From: CAZAMB01 sp964486335
GTDB lineage: Bacteria; Planctomycetota; Phycisphaerae; UBA1845
DNA length: 64,000 bases
Direction: 5' to 3'
NCBI GenBank assembly: GCA_964486335.1
Contig: CAZAMB010000005.1
Coordinates: 181,250-245,249 of the forward strand
Shown: piece after piece, positions 9,901-18,644 of the stretch
How the letters are laid out: every line of letters starts with the position of its first letter
Numbering within the stretch: position 1 is the stretch's first letter
Translations under genes and position numbers: made by a program
The notes under the pieces: model-generated
Seen by the model: only the letters and a program-made list of their open reading frames with translations
Told to the model about the DNA's origin: nothing
The model's database searches: none

Positions 9901-11563
9901 GCTGAGTCACGGGATTGATGCGAGTATGACAACAAGCGAAGTTGCCGCAAGGAGTAAACCCAAACGGATCTGGTTCGCAAACCGCTCCCTGCGCCCATTT
10001 TGGTACCAGATCCTGTCCGCGCGGCGGAAACAGACAATTCATTTGCGGCACTTCCCGACAGACGGCCTCACACGATCCCGGTGCAGCGCATTGCGGCGTG
10101 CAAACACCCGGACTGGCGCACGGCGTGGAGGGAGAACAACAGCTTCCGTCATTGGCGCCGCCGACGCACACCGCGTTGCACCGACATCGTTGGCCCGCAT
10201 CCGGCCCACCGACACACTCAGTCAAATACGGATCGCAACAGGCCCCCGAAGGCTGGGGTCCGGCGCATGTGATGGAAACGTGAAACACCGCTTGCGCCTG
10301 TCCGGGCTGAGGGGATACCACGGAGCAAAGCCCGCCGTCCCGAATCTCGAGGTAGTTTTCCGAGGATGATCCAAGGGTCGCCTGCACGCCTGCATTGACC
10401 AGGCCGGCTGCCGGAGTGGACGATCGAAACGCGAAAAAGACGTCCGAACTGCCGAGCTCGACCGGCGGATCAATCGTGAACCGCGCGAGCTGAATTGCCG
10501 GCCTTGTCACAGGTGACAGAAGAAACACCTTCGCGGTTCCGGGAATAGCCGGCCCGGAGCAATCCCGCCGTAGCTCGAAATAGTAGAGACCGGCGCCGCG
10601 GACGGCCACTTCAAGACCGACCATTCGGCAATTGCTCGTGCTTAGTCGCAAGTCGTCAAGAAGTACGAGGGACGGCCCCGCGTTAAGAACCGTGCCGTTT
10701 GCTTTGTCTGCGCGGTAGGCGACAAAGGTCTCGGGGCAGTTCGCATCTCCAGACACATCGGCCCAGATGCTGGCGTGCGGCTGGTCTGGAAATCCTCCCA
10801 ACCAGCCCAGGCACGGGACCGCGCCGCCAAAATCCCAGTTATCCGCCGAATGGCCGAGCATGGCCGGCGCGCCGACAACCGTGCCGCAGTTGGATCGCAA
10901 GAACTGCAAGCCCAGCCAGACGTTGGTGGGAATCGGAACGACGTTCGGCTCCGCGATCGCGACCTCGATCAGCCGAGGTGCGTCGTCGGGAAACGTGAGT
11001 TCGCCGCTCGTTCCGGGGATGCGAATGCCACCGGCGGGATCGCCGACATCTCGCTGTCGAAACTCATTCGATACGGATTGCGGGCAAATCGCGTAGAGGG
11101 CATAGCGAACCGTGTACGGCCCGCCTGCACCTGCCGAGTTGACCTTGCCCAGAACCTTGAATCGAAACCGTTTGAGATTGCACCCGACCGGCGCGGTGGT
11201 TGTGATGTCGTCCGCAAGCAACAACCCGTTTCCAATCGCCACCGCGTTGATTCCCAGTGTATTGCTGAAGATCAGCCGCTCGCCTTCTCTCGCCACCCCA
11301 CCGTTGTCGTCAGGAGTTTCCGTCACCGATCCATCAGTCCCGACGACCACCCGTCGAAACGCTGTGTGCGCCGGCATCGGAAAGGTTTCCATCGCCGACT
11401 CAGCCGCCGACTCCCTGCCCGCGTCATCGCCCGTCTTCTCCTGCCGCGCTTGAACGCTCGAAACCGCTTCGACCGCCGACCATCCACTGGCCGTACCGAC
11501 CGGAGGATCAACCTGAGCGGTTCCCACAAGCGTCAGCCATACCCATCCGTTGATTGCGAACAT
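6971..11563 (-). CDS. Very large Cys-rich secreted protein with two tandem ~370-residue repeats and a dockerin-like C-terminus
   Basis: 1530 residues. The ATG has GGAGG 9 nt upstream, and residues ~1-17 resemble a signal peptide. Residues ~100-480 are beta-rich, with two long domains containing WLGLQFLRSNCG-like blocks. Two tandem repeats follow, each starting GACCD or TGACCD. Each contains CCHGGVxNCVGGxNAGxPCAV, PARDSILQVF or SARDSILQVF, EAAACxSLV and PGxxYYIM, and ends VTVTAGC. They contain dozens of paired Cys. The C-terminus has two dockerin type I-like calcium loops (DVNGDGVSAPADLLDLIDVL and DCDHSGEAGPADILCVIDLL). I infer an exported, calcium-binding, disulfide-rich surface or matrix protein. 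No enzymatic domain was recognised. Confidence 0.85.
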   Translation of the reverse strand: MFAINGWVWLTLVGTAQVDPPVGTASGWSAVEAVSSVQARQEKTGDDAGRESAAESAMETFPMPAHTAFRRVVVGTDGSVTETPDDNGGVAREGERLIFSNTLGINAVAIGNGLLLADDITTTAPVGCNLKRFRFKVLGKVNSAGAGGPYTVRYALYAICPQSVSNEFRQRDVGDPAGGIRIPGTSGELTFPDDAPRLIEVAIAEPNVVPIPTNVWLGLQFLRSNCGTVVGAPAMLGHSADNWDFGGAVPCLGWLGGFPDQPHASIWADVSGDANCPETFVAYRADKANGTVLNAGPSLVLLDDLRLSTSNCRMVGLEVAVRGAGLYYFELRRDCSGPAIPGTAKVFLLSPVTRPAIQLARFTIDPPVELGSSDVFFAFRSSTPAAGLVNAGVQATLGSSSENYLEIRDGGLCSVVSPQPGQAQAVFHVSITCAGPQPSGACCDPYLTECVGGPDAGQRCRCNAVCVGGANDGSCCSPSTPCASPGVCTPQCAAPGSCEAVCREVPQMNCLFPPRGQDLVPKWAQGAVCEPDPFGFTPCGNFACCHTRINPVTQREEDVCTNLTKNQCEALPPLDKPRLWQLGLKCGSGPQECVRRGCIHQVGSCVVEHATPGCADRECCNKVCTLFGSDGEWCCNVEWDRLCVELALIACPVPLHNDECASDNADNTGATTIPVPGSVITDTRGSTNNPSEPGFCCHGGVANCVGGTNAGKPCAVQTDCPGGTCPAISPMPGEKGTGSVWLKFVQPQAFTSAAIDTCTSNSPARDSILQVFAARDRSSEAAACESLVPIGCDDDTPCCGFDGRNSRLCMQGLTPGETYYIMVSAKTSQTMGPYRVTVTAGCIDDSVPSNDYCMRSAVVSDGSTPFDLTRATFDCPAEPCVPDARNDLWFDYTATCSGIARFDTCGASSGTSPNTNLVVYEGCDRCPPDEASVLGCNGDAFLGCGLASRVSVDVTEGHCYRIRLADQGGFPVYGSLNVSCEPTGACCDWVNTDANGEAVCRDVPLSECPSRPNGDPPHWIEGVSCESNPFDPPCGKAACCHFRSSSVTGYFFEACANLTKSECDAAHPVDRARAWQPGQHCGRGGQFCPRLACLESTESCAVEHYSPGCRDYECCESVCRSMAATLADYCCQVEWDIVCAEEAQMTCGLPPPNDHCSPGSTPDDRGATLIRVPGGRQTISKNATVDLGDPGFCCHGGVSNCVGGVNAGLPCAVASDCPEGSCPTLTPMPGERGYGTVWFKFVLPLGQTSAMISTCNNYSSARDSILQVFMVRDHSSEAAACRSLVTIGCNDDALGCGPNNRHSRLCVQGLQPGQVYYIMLATKTPQALGVDHVTVTAGCVDAGLPDACDPYCPAGPIVFVDPPSDVVDARAMLIPEIVTGREGIRSIVVAGPVGISKECWMLCDSKESGMPNAIESVMESPLGIYSIQLSRPITPGATTTIAYTNWAGQTSSGRFTFHPGDVNGDGVSAPADLLDLIDVLNGVAQPRWGLYSTDCDHSGEAGPADILCVIDLLNAGWNGTTLPPGTRHCP

Positions 11564-11754
11564 GGAACGTGCCTCCCCAAGGAATGAACCCCTGCTCGAC
11601 GTCGCAGGCGCAACGCCCCCGCAACATCATAGCACGGATCGATCCGTCCTATCCAACAATCCATTCAGGGAGAAAACGACCCAACAGAAAAAGCAAGTTT
11701 TTTGCAACTTTGAGACTGCTGTTTGCCCAAATTCTCAACCGCCTGCGCGACTTC

Positions 11755-12110
11755 ACGCCATCCCGTTGGATTGAACTGTCTCAAGAACGGCCACGGATTT
11801 CATTGCCCCAATCAGTGCCCCGCGCGCCTCGGCCTCGGCAGTCCGGCATTCACAAGCCGTGTCACCGTTTGCCCGACCAATTGATGAACATCAGCAATGA
11901 AGAAGATCGAGGCTTCGCGGCGGAAGGTGTCGGCTTCGCAAAACTCTCCCATCGTCTGCGGCATCTTCACCGCGACAAGCATCTGCTGGGGCTTGCCCGG
12001 CGACAGCCGGTGTACGTAAGAACGAGAACTCCGTTTGCTGCTTCCGCAATGCCGGGCATCATTAGTACATCCGAAAGCAATGAATCGGGCGCGGATTGCC
12101 GCATTCGATG
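11755..12110 (-). pseudogene. Frameshifted relic, partly related to the 127-residue gene at 15826 and partly to the dockerin-protein repeat
   Basis: Reading the minus strand, 11755-11925 encodes FFIADVHQLVGQTVTRLVNAGL, then after a frame change AEAEARGALIGAMKSVAVLE followed by TVQS. These match FFMSNVNQMVENTVTQLVNAGL and ATEARCARILAMKCEAVLETI of the gene at 15826-16209. Further upstream (about 11950-12110), the DNA aligns without gaps to the part of the dockerin-protein repeat coding for PGETYYIMVSAKTSQTMG, reading PGKPQQMLVAVKMPQTMG, again with a frame change before it. No continuous ORF with a start spans the region. The rest of the gap 11564-12291 shows nothing recognisable. Confidence 0.5.
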
Positions 12111-12291
12111 AACGGATAGGTGGCGAGTTGAGTAGTGACGCATCGTCGACAAAAGTCTGAGTGGTCTACCTGTATTTGTTGTTCACGAGAATTGTCGTTT
12201 TTGAGCCGACTCGCTATGCTCCTTTCAATCTCGGTGAAGTGAATCTTTTGATTGCGGTACGAGGTGCCTGAGTGAGAGTGAGGAGTTTCTC

Positions 12292-12669
12292 ATGGCTGTC
12301 GTGATTGTGACCGAAGGTCCGGCAAAAGAACAGAAGTTTTCGCTGGCGAACGTTCGGGTAGCCAGCATTGGGCGGGATGCCGGATGCACGTTCCAGGTTT
12401 TGGATCCTCAGCTGTCGCGCTACCACCTCCAGATTAAGCAGGCCGACAATCAGGATCGGCATATGGCCATCGACTTTCAAAGCAAGAACGGTGTCTTCTT
12501 GAACGGGCAGAAAATGGAAAAGGAGACGTTGCTCAACGACGGCGACGTCATCACCATTGGCGGCACGACGATGGTCTATTCCACGGATGACACCACGGAT
12601 GCACAGCGGGCGTTCGAGGCGTATAAGCGCTTCGGCATGGGACACGTCCACACCGTCACACTTGATTGA
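12292..12669 (+). CDS. FHA-domain protein
   Basis: 125 residues, essentially one forkhead-associated domain. ATG at 12292 with GGAG 8 nt upstream. Core motifs are visible: ASIGRDAGC (GR turn, ~24-32), LSRYHLQI (the S-x-x-H signature, ~42-49), KNGVFLNGQKM (NG loop, ~66-76) and LLNDGDVITIGGTTMVY. The conserved Gly-Arg, Ser, His and Asn-Gly needed to bind phosphothreonine are all present. No transmembrane or effector domain is attached. It converges on the Ser/Thr kinase gene at 12878, which makes a phospho-dependent partnership plausible but unproven. Confidence 0.9.
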   Translation: MAVVIVTEGPAKEQKFSLANVRVASIGRDAGCTFQVLDPQLSRYHLQIKQADNQDRHMAIDFQSKNGVFLNGQKMEKETLLNDGDVITIGGTTMVYSTDDTTDAQRAFEAYKRFGMGHVHTVTLD

Positions 12670-12710
12670 AATCGGAGCGTGGGAATCTAAGCAAACCAAA
12701 CTCGTTCGTA

Positions 12711-12737
12711 GCGCGCCGCGAACTTCGGTTCGCGCGG
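12711..12737. repeat. Interspersed palindromic repeat, copy A
   Basis: GCGCGCCGCGAACTTCGGTTCGCGCGG, of which the arms GCGCGCCGCGAAC and GTTCGCGCGG pair around a 4-nt loop with a small bulge. It lies between the convergent FHA and kinase genes. Related copies are at 34011 and 39586. It may act as a bidirectional terminator-like hairpin, but has no T-tract. Confidence 0.6.
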
Positions 12738-12877
12738 ACTCCCGAAGGTCTGGACGACTCATCCGCTACGTTTGCACTCGAAACGCTTCCGCTCGCGCGA
12801 CAGTGCACAACTCCAGGCGGAACCAAATCTGCGTGCCTTTGTCGGAATCGTAATCGATCGGTTCAACGGGCAGACCG

Positions 12878-15604
12878 TCACGATTGCATGAGTTCGTCTC
12901 GGAAGATCGGCCTGCCCGCCAGCGCGGTGTGAACACCGTACACCGTCAGCCCCGCGACGATGATCAGGGCCATCCACGACGCCTCGGATCGCCAGCCGGA
13001 AAGCCCACACATCGCGGGAATCCCAAGGACATTCAGGAAAAAGAAGAGGAAGACGGAAGCGAGCAGCCCGAAACGCAGGGGTACGAGCACAAAGACCGAC
13101 CACGAAAGCGTGCCAAATACGACATTCAGGAGCGTCATTGAAAGGGGTTCATCGGGACGCCCGCTCACGACGGTGAGAATCGCCTGTAGAACAAGAATCC
13201 CCAGATAGGCCAACCATTCTCTTCTGAGAATCATTCGGAAGCCGAGAATTAGAAACAAGATGAGTAAGGGGAAGAAAACGAATTGCGCATCCAGGTATTG
13301 GCCGATTTGAAACCTCGGACCGAGAAAAAGAACCCAGTTCCAAAATCCGGGCGCGGACACCGGTTGACCAAAGGCACGCTGGACCCATAGTTGGATTGGG
13401 GACAGATAGGCGAATCCGAGAGCAAAAACGGCGCCCACAAGAATGTCGCGCCCAATGAGTGGATCCCGCACGCGGCCGGCGAGCAGCCGGCTCCACGCAA
13501 TCAAAGCGTGAGGCCAGCGGCGGCGGACGTAGGGTTCGAGGGCAATGTACCACATCCACATGATCGCGACCGCCACCAGCGCCTTTCCGGCAACGACGCG
13601 GAGGCGATGGAATTCACCCCAAAAATCCGCAACGTGATGGATGAGCAGCAGCCAACTCACCATCATCAGGAAGAAGCAAACCAGGGCAAGCCGATCGGCC
13701 CCCGCGCGATCGGAGCGGCGAAGCTTGAGATTGCGACGGGCGAGAAAAGCGCCGCCGAGAATCAGACTGATGAGGATACTCAGGAAGATCACGTTGGCGA
13801 TCTTTTGCCCGAGCGATTGCGGCCACTCTTCCATCCGCCAGGGTTTGTCCCAAGGATTGATGATTGAAAAGAACGTCGGCGTTCCACGGTATGCGCCGGC
13901 TTCGAAACGAATGAGGATATCCGGTTGAGTGGAAAAGCGGCCTTCCCACGCGGCGCGTTCGTCGCAATAGTTGTTCGGCGTCCATTGCGGCTCCACGGAT
14001 GTGAGTGTTCCAAAGTCGATTTGGGCTTCGTCAAAAAGGACCGACCAATCGGTAACTGTCGGCGCAGCCTTTGCGTTCTCCTCCTCTTGTTGTGGCGGAT
14101 CAACGGCCAGCGAGGTCAAGCGCCCTTGTGGATCGAGATACACCGTTGCCATACCGGACACCTCCAGCGGAGGCTGTGCCGGACCGACGTAGTCGTCAGA
14201 TGATGGCGGGACCAGAGGACGTGGGCTGGTGCGGTACCAGAAACTCACCGGCGACGGGCGCCATTCGGTGAGTTTGTCCCAGCGATCGGGCGACTTGTTT
14301 GTGTCTTCAACATGCCGCAGACGCCACCAATCGGCCTCAAACCCAAAGGCCGTATCCGCCACAGGACCCTTGTGCCCCAGCTTGGTCAGGATTTCCGCCG
14401 CGCGGTCGGCAAGGGCGGCAGGCGGCTTAGGCATGGACACCAATCGGACGAGTGAGCCCGTTCGATTGAACGGCACCAGGGCGAATGTTCCGCCGATGAT
14501 GGCGACAAAACAGGCAATGGCCAGAGCGGGGCGCATTCCGCCGACGTCGCCCGCGTTGGCGACCATTTCGGGTGAAGGCGTTTCACCCGCGGCAAGTGCC
14601 GCGGCGAGCGGATCCCCGCCGGGCAATGCGGCGGCGACGGCCAGCGCCGAGGACGGCCGTGCGGTGGGGTCGGGTTCGAGGCATCGCAGAATCACTCGCT
14701 CGACCGTCGGGTCGAGGTCGTCGGAGAGTGAGGTCAATGAAGTGGGCGCGGTGCCGCGGGATCGCCGTAGGCGCTCATGTGTCGTCCCTTCGAACAGTCG
14801 TTTGCCCGTAAAAAGCTCGCAGAGTACGATGCCGAGCGAGTAGATGTCGCTTTTGACCGAAACGCCGCGACCGTCGAACTGCTCGGGGGCCATGTAGGCC
14901 GGCGTTCCGGCGTAGACCTCCTTCCCGACGAAATCTTCAGCAAAACCCGCGAGGCCGAAGTCCGTAATCCGCACCCGACCCTGTCCATCGATCATGACGT
15001 TGTGGGGTTTGAGGTCGCGGTGGAGCACGCCCTTGTCGTGGGCGGCCGCCAACCCCGCGCAGAGCTGTCGGGCAATCTGAAATGCTTTTTCTTTCGACGG
15101 GCGTCCCATCCGGCGCAGAACGACGGAGAGATCCTCACCATCAACGTATTCCATCGAAATGCAATGTTGGCCGCCGGCCTCATTGATGTCGTAAACGCGG
15201 CACACGTTGGGATGCGAAACCTGCCGCGCGACGCGTACCTCATGCAGAAACCGTTCGAGTTTCTTGGAATCCCGGGACATCGCTTCGGGCAGGAACTTGA
15301 GCGCCACGGCTTGGCGGAGCTTCAGATCGTCAGCCCGGTATACCTCGCCCATGCCGCCCCTGCCGAGCAGGCCGACAATACGATAGCGGTCCGCCAGCAT
15401 GGTGCCGGGCGTAAACCGGGCGTCGTCGATCGAGTCGGATGAAGACGAGCCCGGACCGGAATGAAAGCTGGCCGCGGCGGGCTGGGCCCGAGGCGGAGAC
15501 GTCTCCGTCTGAGCTGCTGCTCCGGAATCGACCGCGCTGCCGCAATACGGGCAAAGGCGACTATCCGGCGGGATTTCACGGGAACATGATCCGCATGCGG
15601 CCAT
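12878..15604 (-). CDS. Membrane Ser/Thr protein kinase with N-terminal zinc ribbon and polytopic C-terminus
   Basis: 908 residues from the ATG at 15604, which has AGGA 8 nt upstream; another ATG is three codons earlier. The N-terminus is a zinc ribbon (CGSC and CPYC within the first ~21 residues). A Ser/Pro-rich linker leads to a Hanks-type kinase domain (~72-335). It has the P-loop GLLGRGGMGEVY, catalytic Lys in VALK, HRDLKPHN, DFG and APEQ, all intact. A membrane helix (~355-375) leads to an extracytoplasmic region (~380-590) and then about eight more helices. This kinase-plus-polytopic layout is common in Planctomycetota. The sensed signal is unknown. Confidence 0.92.
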   Translation of the reverse strand: MAACGSCSREIPPDSRLCPYCGSAVDSGAAAQTETSPPRAQPAAASFHSGPGSSSSDSIDDARFTPGTMLADRYRIVGLLGRGGMGEVYRADDLKLRQAVALKFLPEAMSRDSKKLERFLHEVRVARQVSHPNVCRVYDINEAGGQHCISMEYVDGEDLSVVLRRMGRPSKEKAFQIARQLCAGLAAAHDKGVLHRDLKPHNVMIDGQGRVRITDFGLAGFAEDFVGKEVYAGTPAYMAPEQFDGRGVSVKSDIYSLGIVLCELFTGKRLFEGTTHERLRRSRGTAPTSLTSLSDDLDPTVERVILRCLEPDPTARPSSALAVAAALPGGDPLAAALAAGETPSPEMVANAGDVGGMRPALAIACFVAIIGGTFALVPFNRTGSLVRLVSMPKPPAALADRAAEILTKLGHKGPVADTAFGFEADWWRLRHVEDTNKSPDRWDKLTEWRPSPVSFWYRTSPRPLVPPSSDDYVGPAQPPLEVSGMATVYLDPQGRLTSLAVDPPQQEEENAKAAPTVTDWSVLFDEAQIDFGTLTSVEPQWTPNNYCDERAAWEGRFSTQPDILIRFEAGAYRGTPTFFSIINPWDKPWRMEEWPQSLGQKIANVIFLSILISLILGGAFLARRNLKLRRSDRAGADRLALVCFFLMMVSWLLLIHHVADFWGEFHRLRVVAGKALVAVAIMWMWYIALEPYVRRRWPHALIAWSRLLAGRVRDPLIGRDILVGAVFALGFAYLSPIQLWVQRAFGQPVSAPGFWNWVLFLGPRFQIGQYLDAQFVFFPLLILFLILGFRMILRREWLAYLGILVLQAILTVVSGRPDEPLSMTLLNVVFGTLSWSVFVLVPLRFGLLASVFLFFFLNVLGIPAMCGLSGWRSEASWMALIIVAGLTVYGVHTALAGRPIFRDELMQS

Positions 15605-15825
15605 TGTCCGCATCCTAGCCGCTTCGAAATGAAACGCGAAATGGTCCCTTGAGGCCCGCCAAGAAGCCGGGCTCGGAGACGGCGCGGAAGTTTCGCAATC
15701 CCCACCGAAAGGACCAATCCGTGAGATCCTGTAAATGACTAGGCGCGAAAACGGCGGAAGGAGACCAGTTTTTCTCGTAAATCGGAGTCGGTGGTTTGCA
15801 CCATTTGTTCACTGCTTATGCGACT

Positions 15826-16209
15826 TCACCCACGCGGCGGTGAATCGATCGTCTCAAGAACGGCCTCGCACTTCATTGCCAAGATACGTGCACAGCGCGC
15901 CTCAGTCGCGGACAGTCCGGCATTCACCAGCTGAGTCACGGTATTCTCGACCATTTGATTTACATTAGACATGAAAAAGACCGAAACGTCGCGGTCGAAG
16001 CCGTCCGTCGTACGACAGATCATTCGCCTCTCAACAACAACATCATCAAGATCATGTCCGGCTCGGTGAACTGCAACCGCGGCGCGATCGAACAAATCAG
16101 AAAATGTCCGCCGAACGACCTCCAAGTTAAGCTTTTCCAGCGACCAGTCGACTTGAATTGATTCCTCGGCAATGACGCGACGCTGAATCGACGGATGATC
16201 CCGATTCAT
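15826..16209 (-). CDS. Hypothetical protein with a degenerate paralogue at 11755
   Basis: 127 residues, not recognised. Its ATG overlaps the stop of the upstream gene as ATGA, so the two are probably co-translated. The sequence is soluble, with no signal peptide or membrane segment, and looks alpha/beta: VVRRTFSDLFDRAAVAVHRAG, then VSVFFMSNVNQMVEN, then a C-terminal helix NAGLSATEARCARILAMKCEAVLE. A related but frameshifted copy lies about 4 kb away at 11755, which suggests a small family that has been duplicated. The ~210-nt gap downstream of the kinase (15605-15825) shows no gene. Confidence 0.6.
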   Translation of the reverse strand: MNRDHPSIQRRVIAEESIQVDWSLEKLNLEVVRRTFSDLFDRAAVAVHRAGHDLDDVVVERRMICRTTDGFDRDVSVFFMSNVNQMVENTVTQLVNAGLSATEARCARILAMKCEAVLETIDSPPRG

Positions 16210-17375
16210 GGCAGCGGCAACTGAAAGGAGTCGATGTACCCGCGCCGCTGCAAGTGGATGAACAACTTCCCAAGCGAACCGAACACGTCCGTCGCGGTTT
16301 CGGTGATAAACGGCGAAGGCTCGGCGGTCGGTCGCCAGACGACATAGACTTCCTTCGTGCTCTCGAACGCATGTTGCAGTTCCCGCTCGACGCCGGACGA
16401 CAGCACGGGTCGGCCGTCGGGCAGCGCGGGAATGTAGCTGACGATCATGTCCGACTGATCGATAAGCTTGAAATCGCGTGCGTAGATCTGCGCGTCGATA
16501 TCGCGGTCGATGCTGGTCACCTCACGGGCGTTCATGGCCAGCGGTCGACCGTTGACTTCCAGCGTGAACTCCTCGTCACCGCGCCGCTCGGCCTGTGCCG
16601 CCAGCAGCATCAGCCGCTTCTCATCGAGATCGGCAGGATCGAATGTGATGAAATGCTCGGCCAGCGAATCGCGAAACTGCTCGATCTCAGCGAGAATCCG
16701 CGGCGCGTCCATCACGTGCGTCATGGGAAACGAAGGGTAGACCTTGCGTCGGTGCGTTTCGAACATCAGACGGTACACGGCCAATGCGTTGATCCGCGGA
16801 TTGCTGCGCGAGACGACGTGTGATCGTCCGTAACCGGCGATCGCATCGGCCATCGCCTCGGTCACGACGATTTCCTCCTCGCGCCAGACCAGGATGTCCT
16901 TAAGGGTATGCCGCACGTCGTGGTCTCGTTCGAGCCGCTCGTGAACAGCGTCGACGTTGTCCACGAGTGTAACGTAAAGATCGGCGTCCAGCTCCTGCAT
17001 TTGGGCGTGGTCGTAGGCGTGAAACAGACCATGCTTCCACCGGAACGTCGCGTGCGTGTTGACGATGACGTTTGCTCCGGTGGTTGCCGCGCGAAGCACG
17101 TCCTTGAACACGCTTCGACGCAAAGTCGTCAGCCGCTGGCGAGGCAAATCTAGAATACGTCCAGGCGCAACGTCCGGCGCTTCGGCGTACATCATGTCGC
17201 CGATGTTGAAGAGCAGCACTTCGCGACCGTTCGAACGGGCGATCTCCACAACCTCCTCAAGAAACGATTTCTTTTCGAGGCCGACCTGTCCCGTCACGAC
17301 CGCGCGAACGCCGTCGCGTCGCGGAGCCGACCTGCGGTCAAATGGAAGTCGAGCGGCTGTTCGTTTGGCGGTCAT
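16206..17375 (-). CDS. NMP-kinase-like ATPase fused to a nucleoside 2-deoxyribosyltransferase-like domain
   Basis: 389 residues. ATG at 17375 (with AGGG upstream) is preferred over an in-frame TTG at 17405. The N-terminal domain (~20-190) looks like an adenylate-kinase-type P-loop fold: VRAVVTGQVGLEKKSFLEEV, then NIGDMMY, VIVNTHATFRWKHGL and a lid-like ALERDHD region. The loop GQVGLEKKS lacks the usual GKS/T order. The C-terminal domain (~285-389) has RDIDAQIYARDFKLIDQSDMIV and SSGVERELQHAFES, the pattern of nucleoside deoxyribosyltransferases and related nucleotide N-glycosidases. The combination suggests nucleotide salvage or sensing. The gene is divergent from the PHP phosphatase gene. Confidence 0.65.
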   Translation of the reverse strand: MTAKRTAARLPFDRRSAPRRDGVRAVVTGQVGLEKKSFLEEVVEIARSNGREVLLFNIGDMMYAEAPDVAPGRILDLPRQRLTTLRRSVFKDVLRAATTGANVIVNTHATFRWKHGLFHAYDHAQMQELDADLYVTLVDNVDAVHERLERDHDVRHTLKDILVWREEEIVVTEAMADAIAGYGRSHVVSRSNPRINALAVYRLMFETHRRKVYPSFPMTHVMDAPRILAEIEQFRDSLAEHFITFDPADLDEKRLMLLAAQAERRGDEEFTLEVNGRPLAMNAREVTSIDRDIDAQIYARDFKLIDQSDMIVSYIPALPDGRPVLSSGVERELQHAFESTKEVYVVWRPTAEPSPFITETATDVFGSLGKLFIHLQRRGYIDSFQLPLP

Positions 17376-17591
17376 GGATTTCTTTACCCTGAAGCCGGAT
17401 TCCAATCCTACGCAGGCGTCCGACGGGCAGGATTATATGCGATTTCACAGGGCTTGGCTTCCCGAACTTGATCCAGAACATTTCCAACTTGCGAGCGCCG
17501 GGGGACCGATTCTGTCGGTTCGCGCTTATTGCCAACCGTGGTAAGATTGATCCCTCGCGGAAACTGCGGCGATGAAGGGGCGGCTTGCGTC

Positions 17592-18425
17592 ATGAAACTG
17601 CACGACCAGCATCTGCATTCAAGGCATTCATTCGACTGCAAGACCGACCCGCGTGCGAACGTCGAGTCGGCGATTGCCCGTGGGCTGGCTGGACTGACCT
17701 TTACCGAACATTTCGACACGCATCCCGACGACTGGGACTTGTGCGTTTTCAATGACCGCGATTACTCCGCTACCATTTCACGGTTGCGCGAGGAGTTTTC
17801 CGGAGCAATCTTCATCGGCAAGGGGATCGAAATCTGCTACCAACCTGAACGGATGGACTTCGTCCTGAACTTTCTCGACAAACACCAGTTCGACCTTGTG
17901 ATGCTCAGCGTCCACTACTTCTGCGGCGTACCCGTGCATCAACGCGACCGCTGGGAAGGCGTCGACGCGCCGACAGGCACTCGACGCTACCTTGAAAACG
18001 TACTCAGCGCGGCGCGCTTCTGTGAAGAGCTGCATCGACGTCGCGGTCGCGTCTTCGACGTACTTGGGCACCTCGACATGGTGAAGCGATACACGCAGCG
18101 ATTTCTCGGAAGTTACGACGTCTCGCCGCACGAAGAATTGATTGATCATATTCTCTCTGCCTGCCTTGAAGCCGAGTTGACACCCGAAATCAATACGTCG
18201 TCCCTGCGACAGGGACTTGACGAAACCATGCCCAACGCCGATGCGATCAAGCGATATGCCGCACTCGGCGGCAAGGCCATGTCGCTAGGGTCGGACTCCC
18301 ATAGGGCCGAGGATGTCGGCGCCGGTTTTGACGTGGCATGCGCGATGTTGCGGGACGCGGAAATCGATGCGTTTGCGACATTCCGACATCGTGAGCGTTT
18401 CCAACATCGGATTCCCCACATTTAG
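17592..18425 (+). CDS. PHP-domain phosphoesterase, histidinol-phosphatase-like
   Basis: 277 residues. The ATG at 17592 starts at MKLHDQHLHSRHSFDC, directly at the PHP core; a longer reading would add 21 unrelated residues. PHP metal motifs are present: HLHSRHS (HxH), TEHFDTH, KGIEICYQPER, SVHYFCG, VLGHLDMVKRY and a C-terminal SLGSDSHRAEDVG. The order and ~277-residue length fit HisK-type histidinol-phosphate phosphatases or related PHP hydrolases. These are cytoplasmic, trinuclear metal enzymes. No other histidine-biosynthesis gene is nearby, so the substrate is uncertain. Confidence 0.85.
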   Translation: MKLHDQHLHSRHSFDCKTDPRANVESAIARGLAGLTFTEHFDTHPDDWDLCVFNDRDYSATISRLREEFSGAIFIGKGIEICYQPERMDFVLNFLDKHQFDLVMLSVHYFCGVPVHQRDRWEGVDAPTGTRRYLENVLSAARFCEELHRRRGRVFDVLGHLDMVKRYTQRFLGSYDVSPHEELIDHILSACLEAELTPEINTSSLRQGLDETMPNADAIKRYAALGGKAMSLGSDSHRAEDVGAGFDVACAMLRDAEIDAFATFRHRERFQHRIPHI

Positions 18426-18644
18426 CGTCGCGAATTTAGAATGCGGTGTCATCGCTTGGTTGGATACTGCGCGTTTCTAACGAATTGCCTACCGCTACGG
18501 GCACGATTTCATTGTGCGGCACGGCCAAAGTGGGGCTCTAGGCCATGCGGATGTGGACAACAGGGCAAACCACTGCTTATTGCTCGACTTGTTGCCCAAG
18601 TCCTCCCCATCGGGCTGAACGGAACGAAGATTACGCAGATTTAC

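Noticed and set aside
18555..18600. ACAGGGCAAACC resembling the start of a c-di-GMP-I (GEMM) riboswitch
   Set aside because: The remaining conserved blocks (GACGCAAAGCC, GGTAGC) are absent, and it lies upstream of the predicted promoter.
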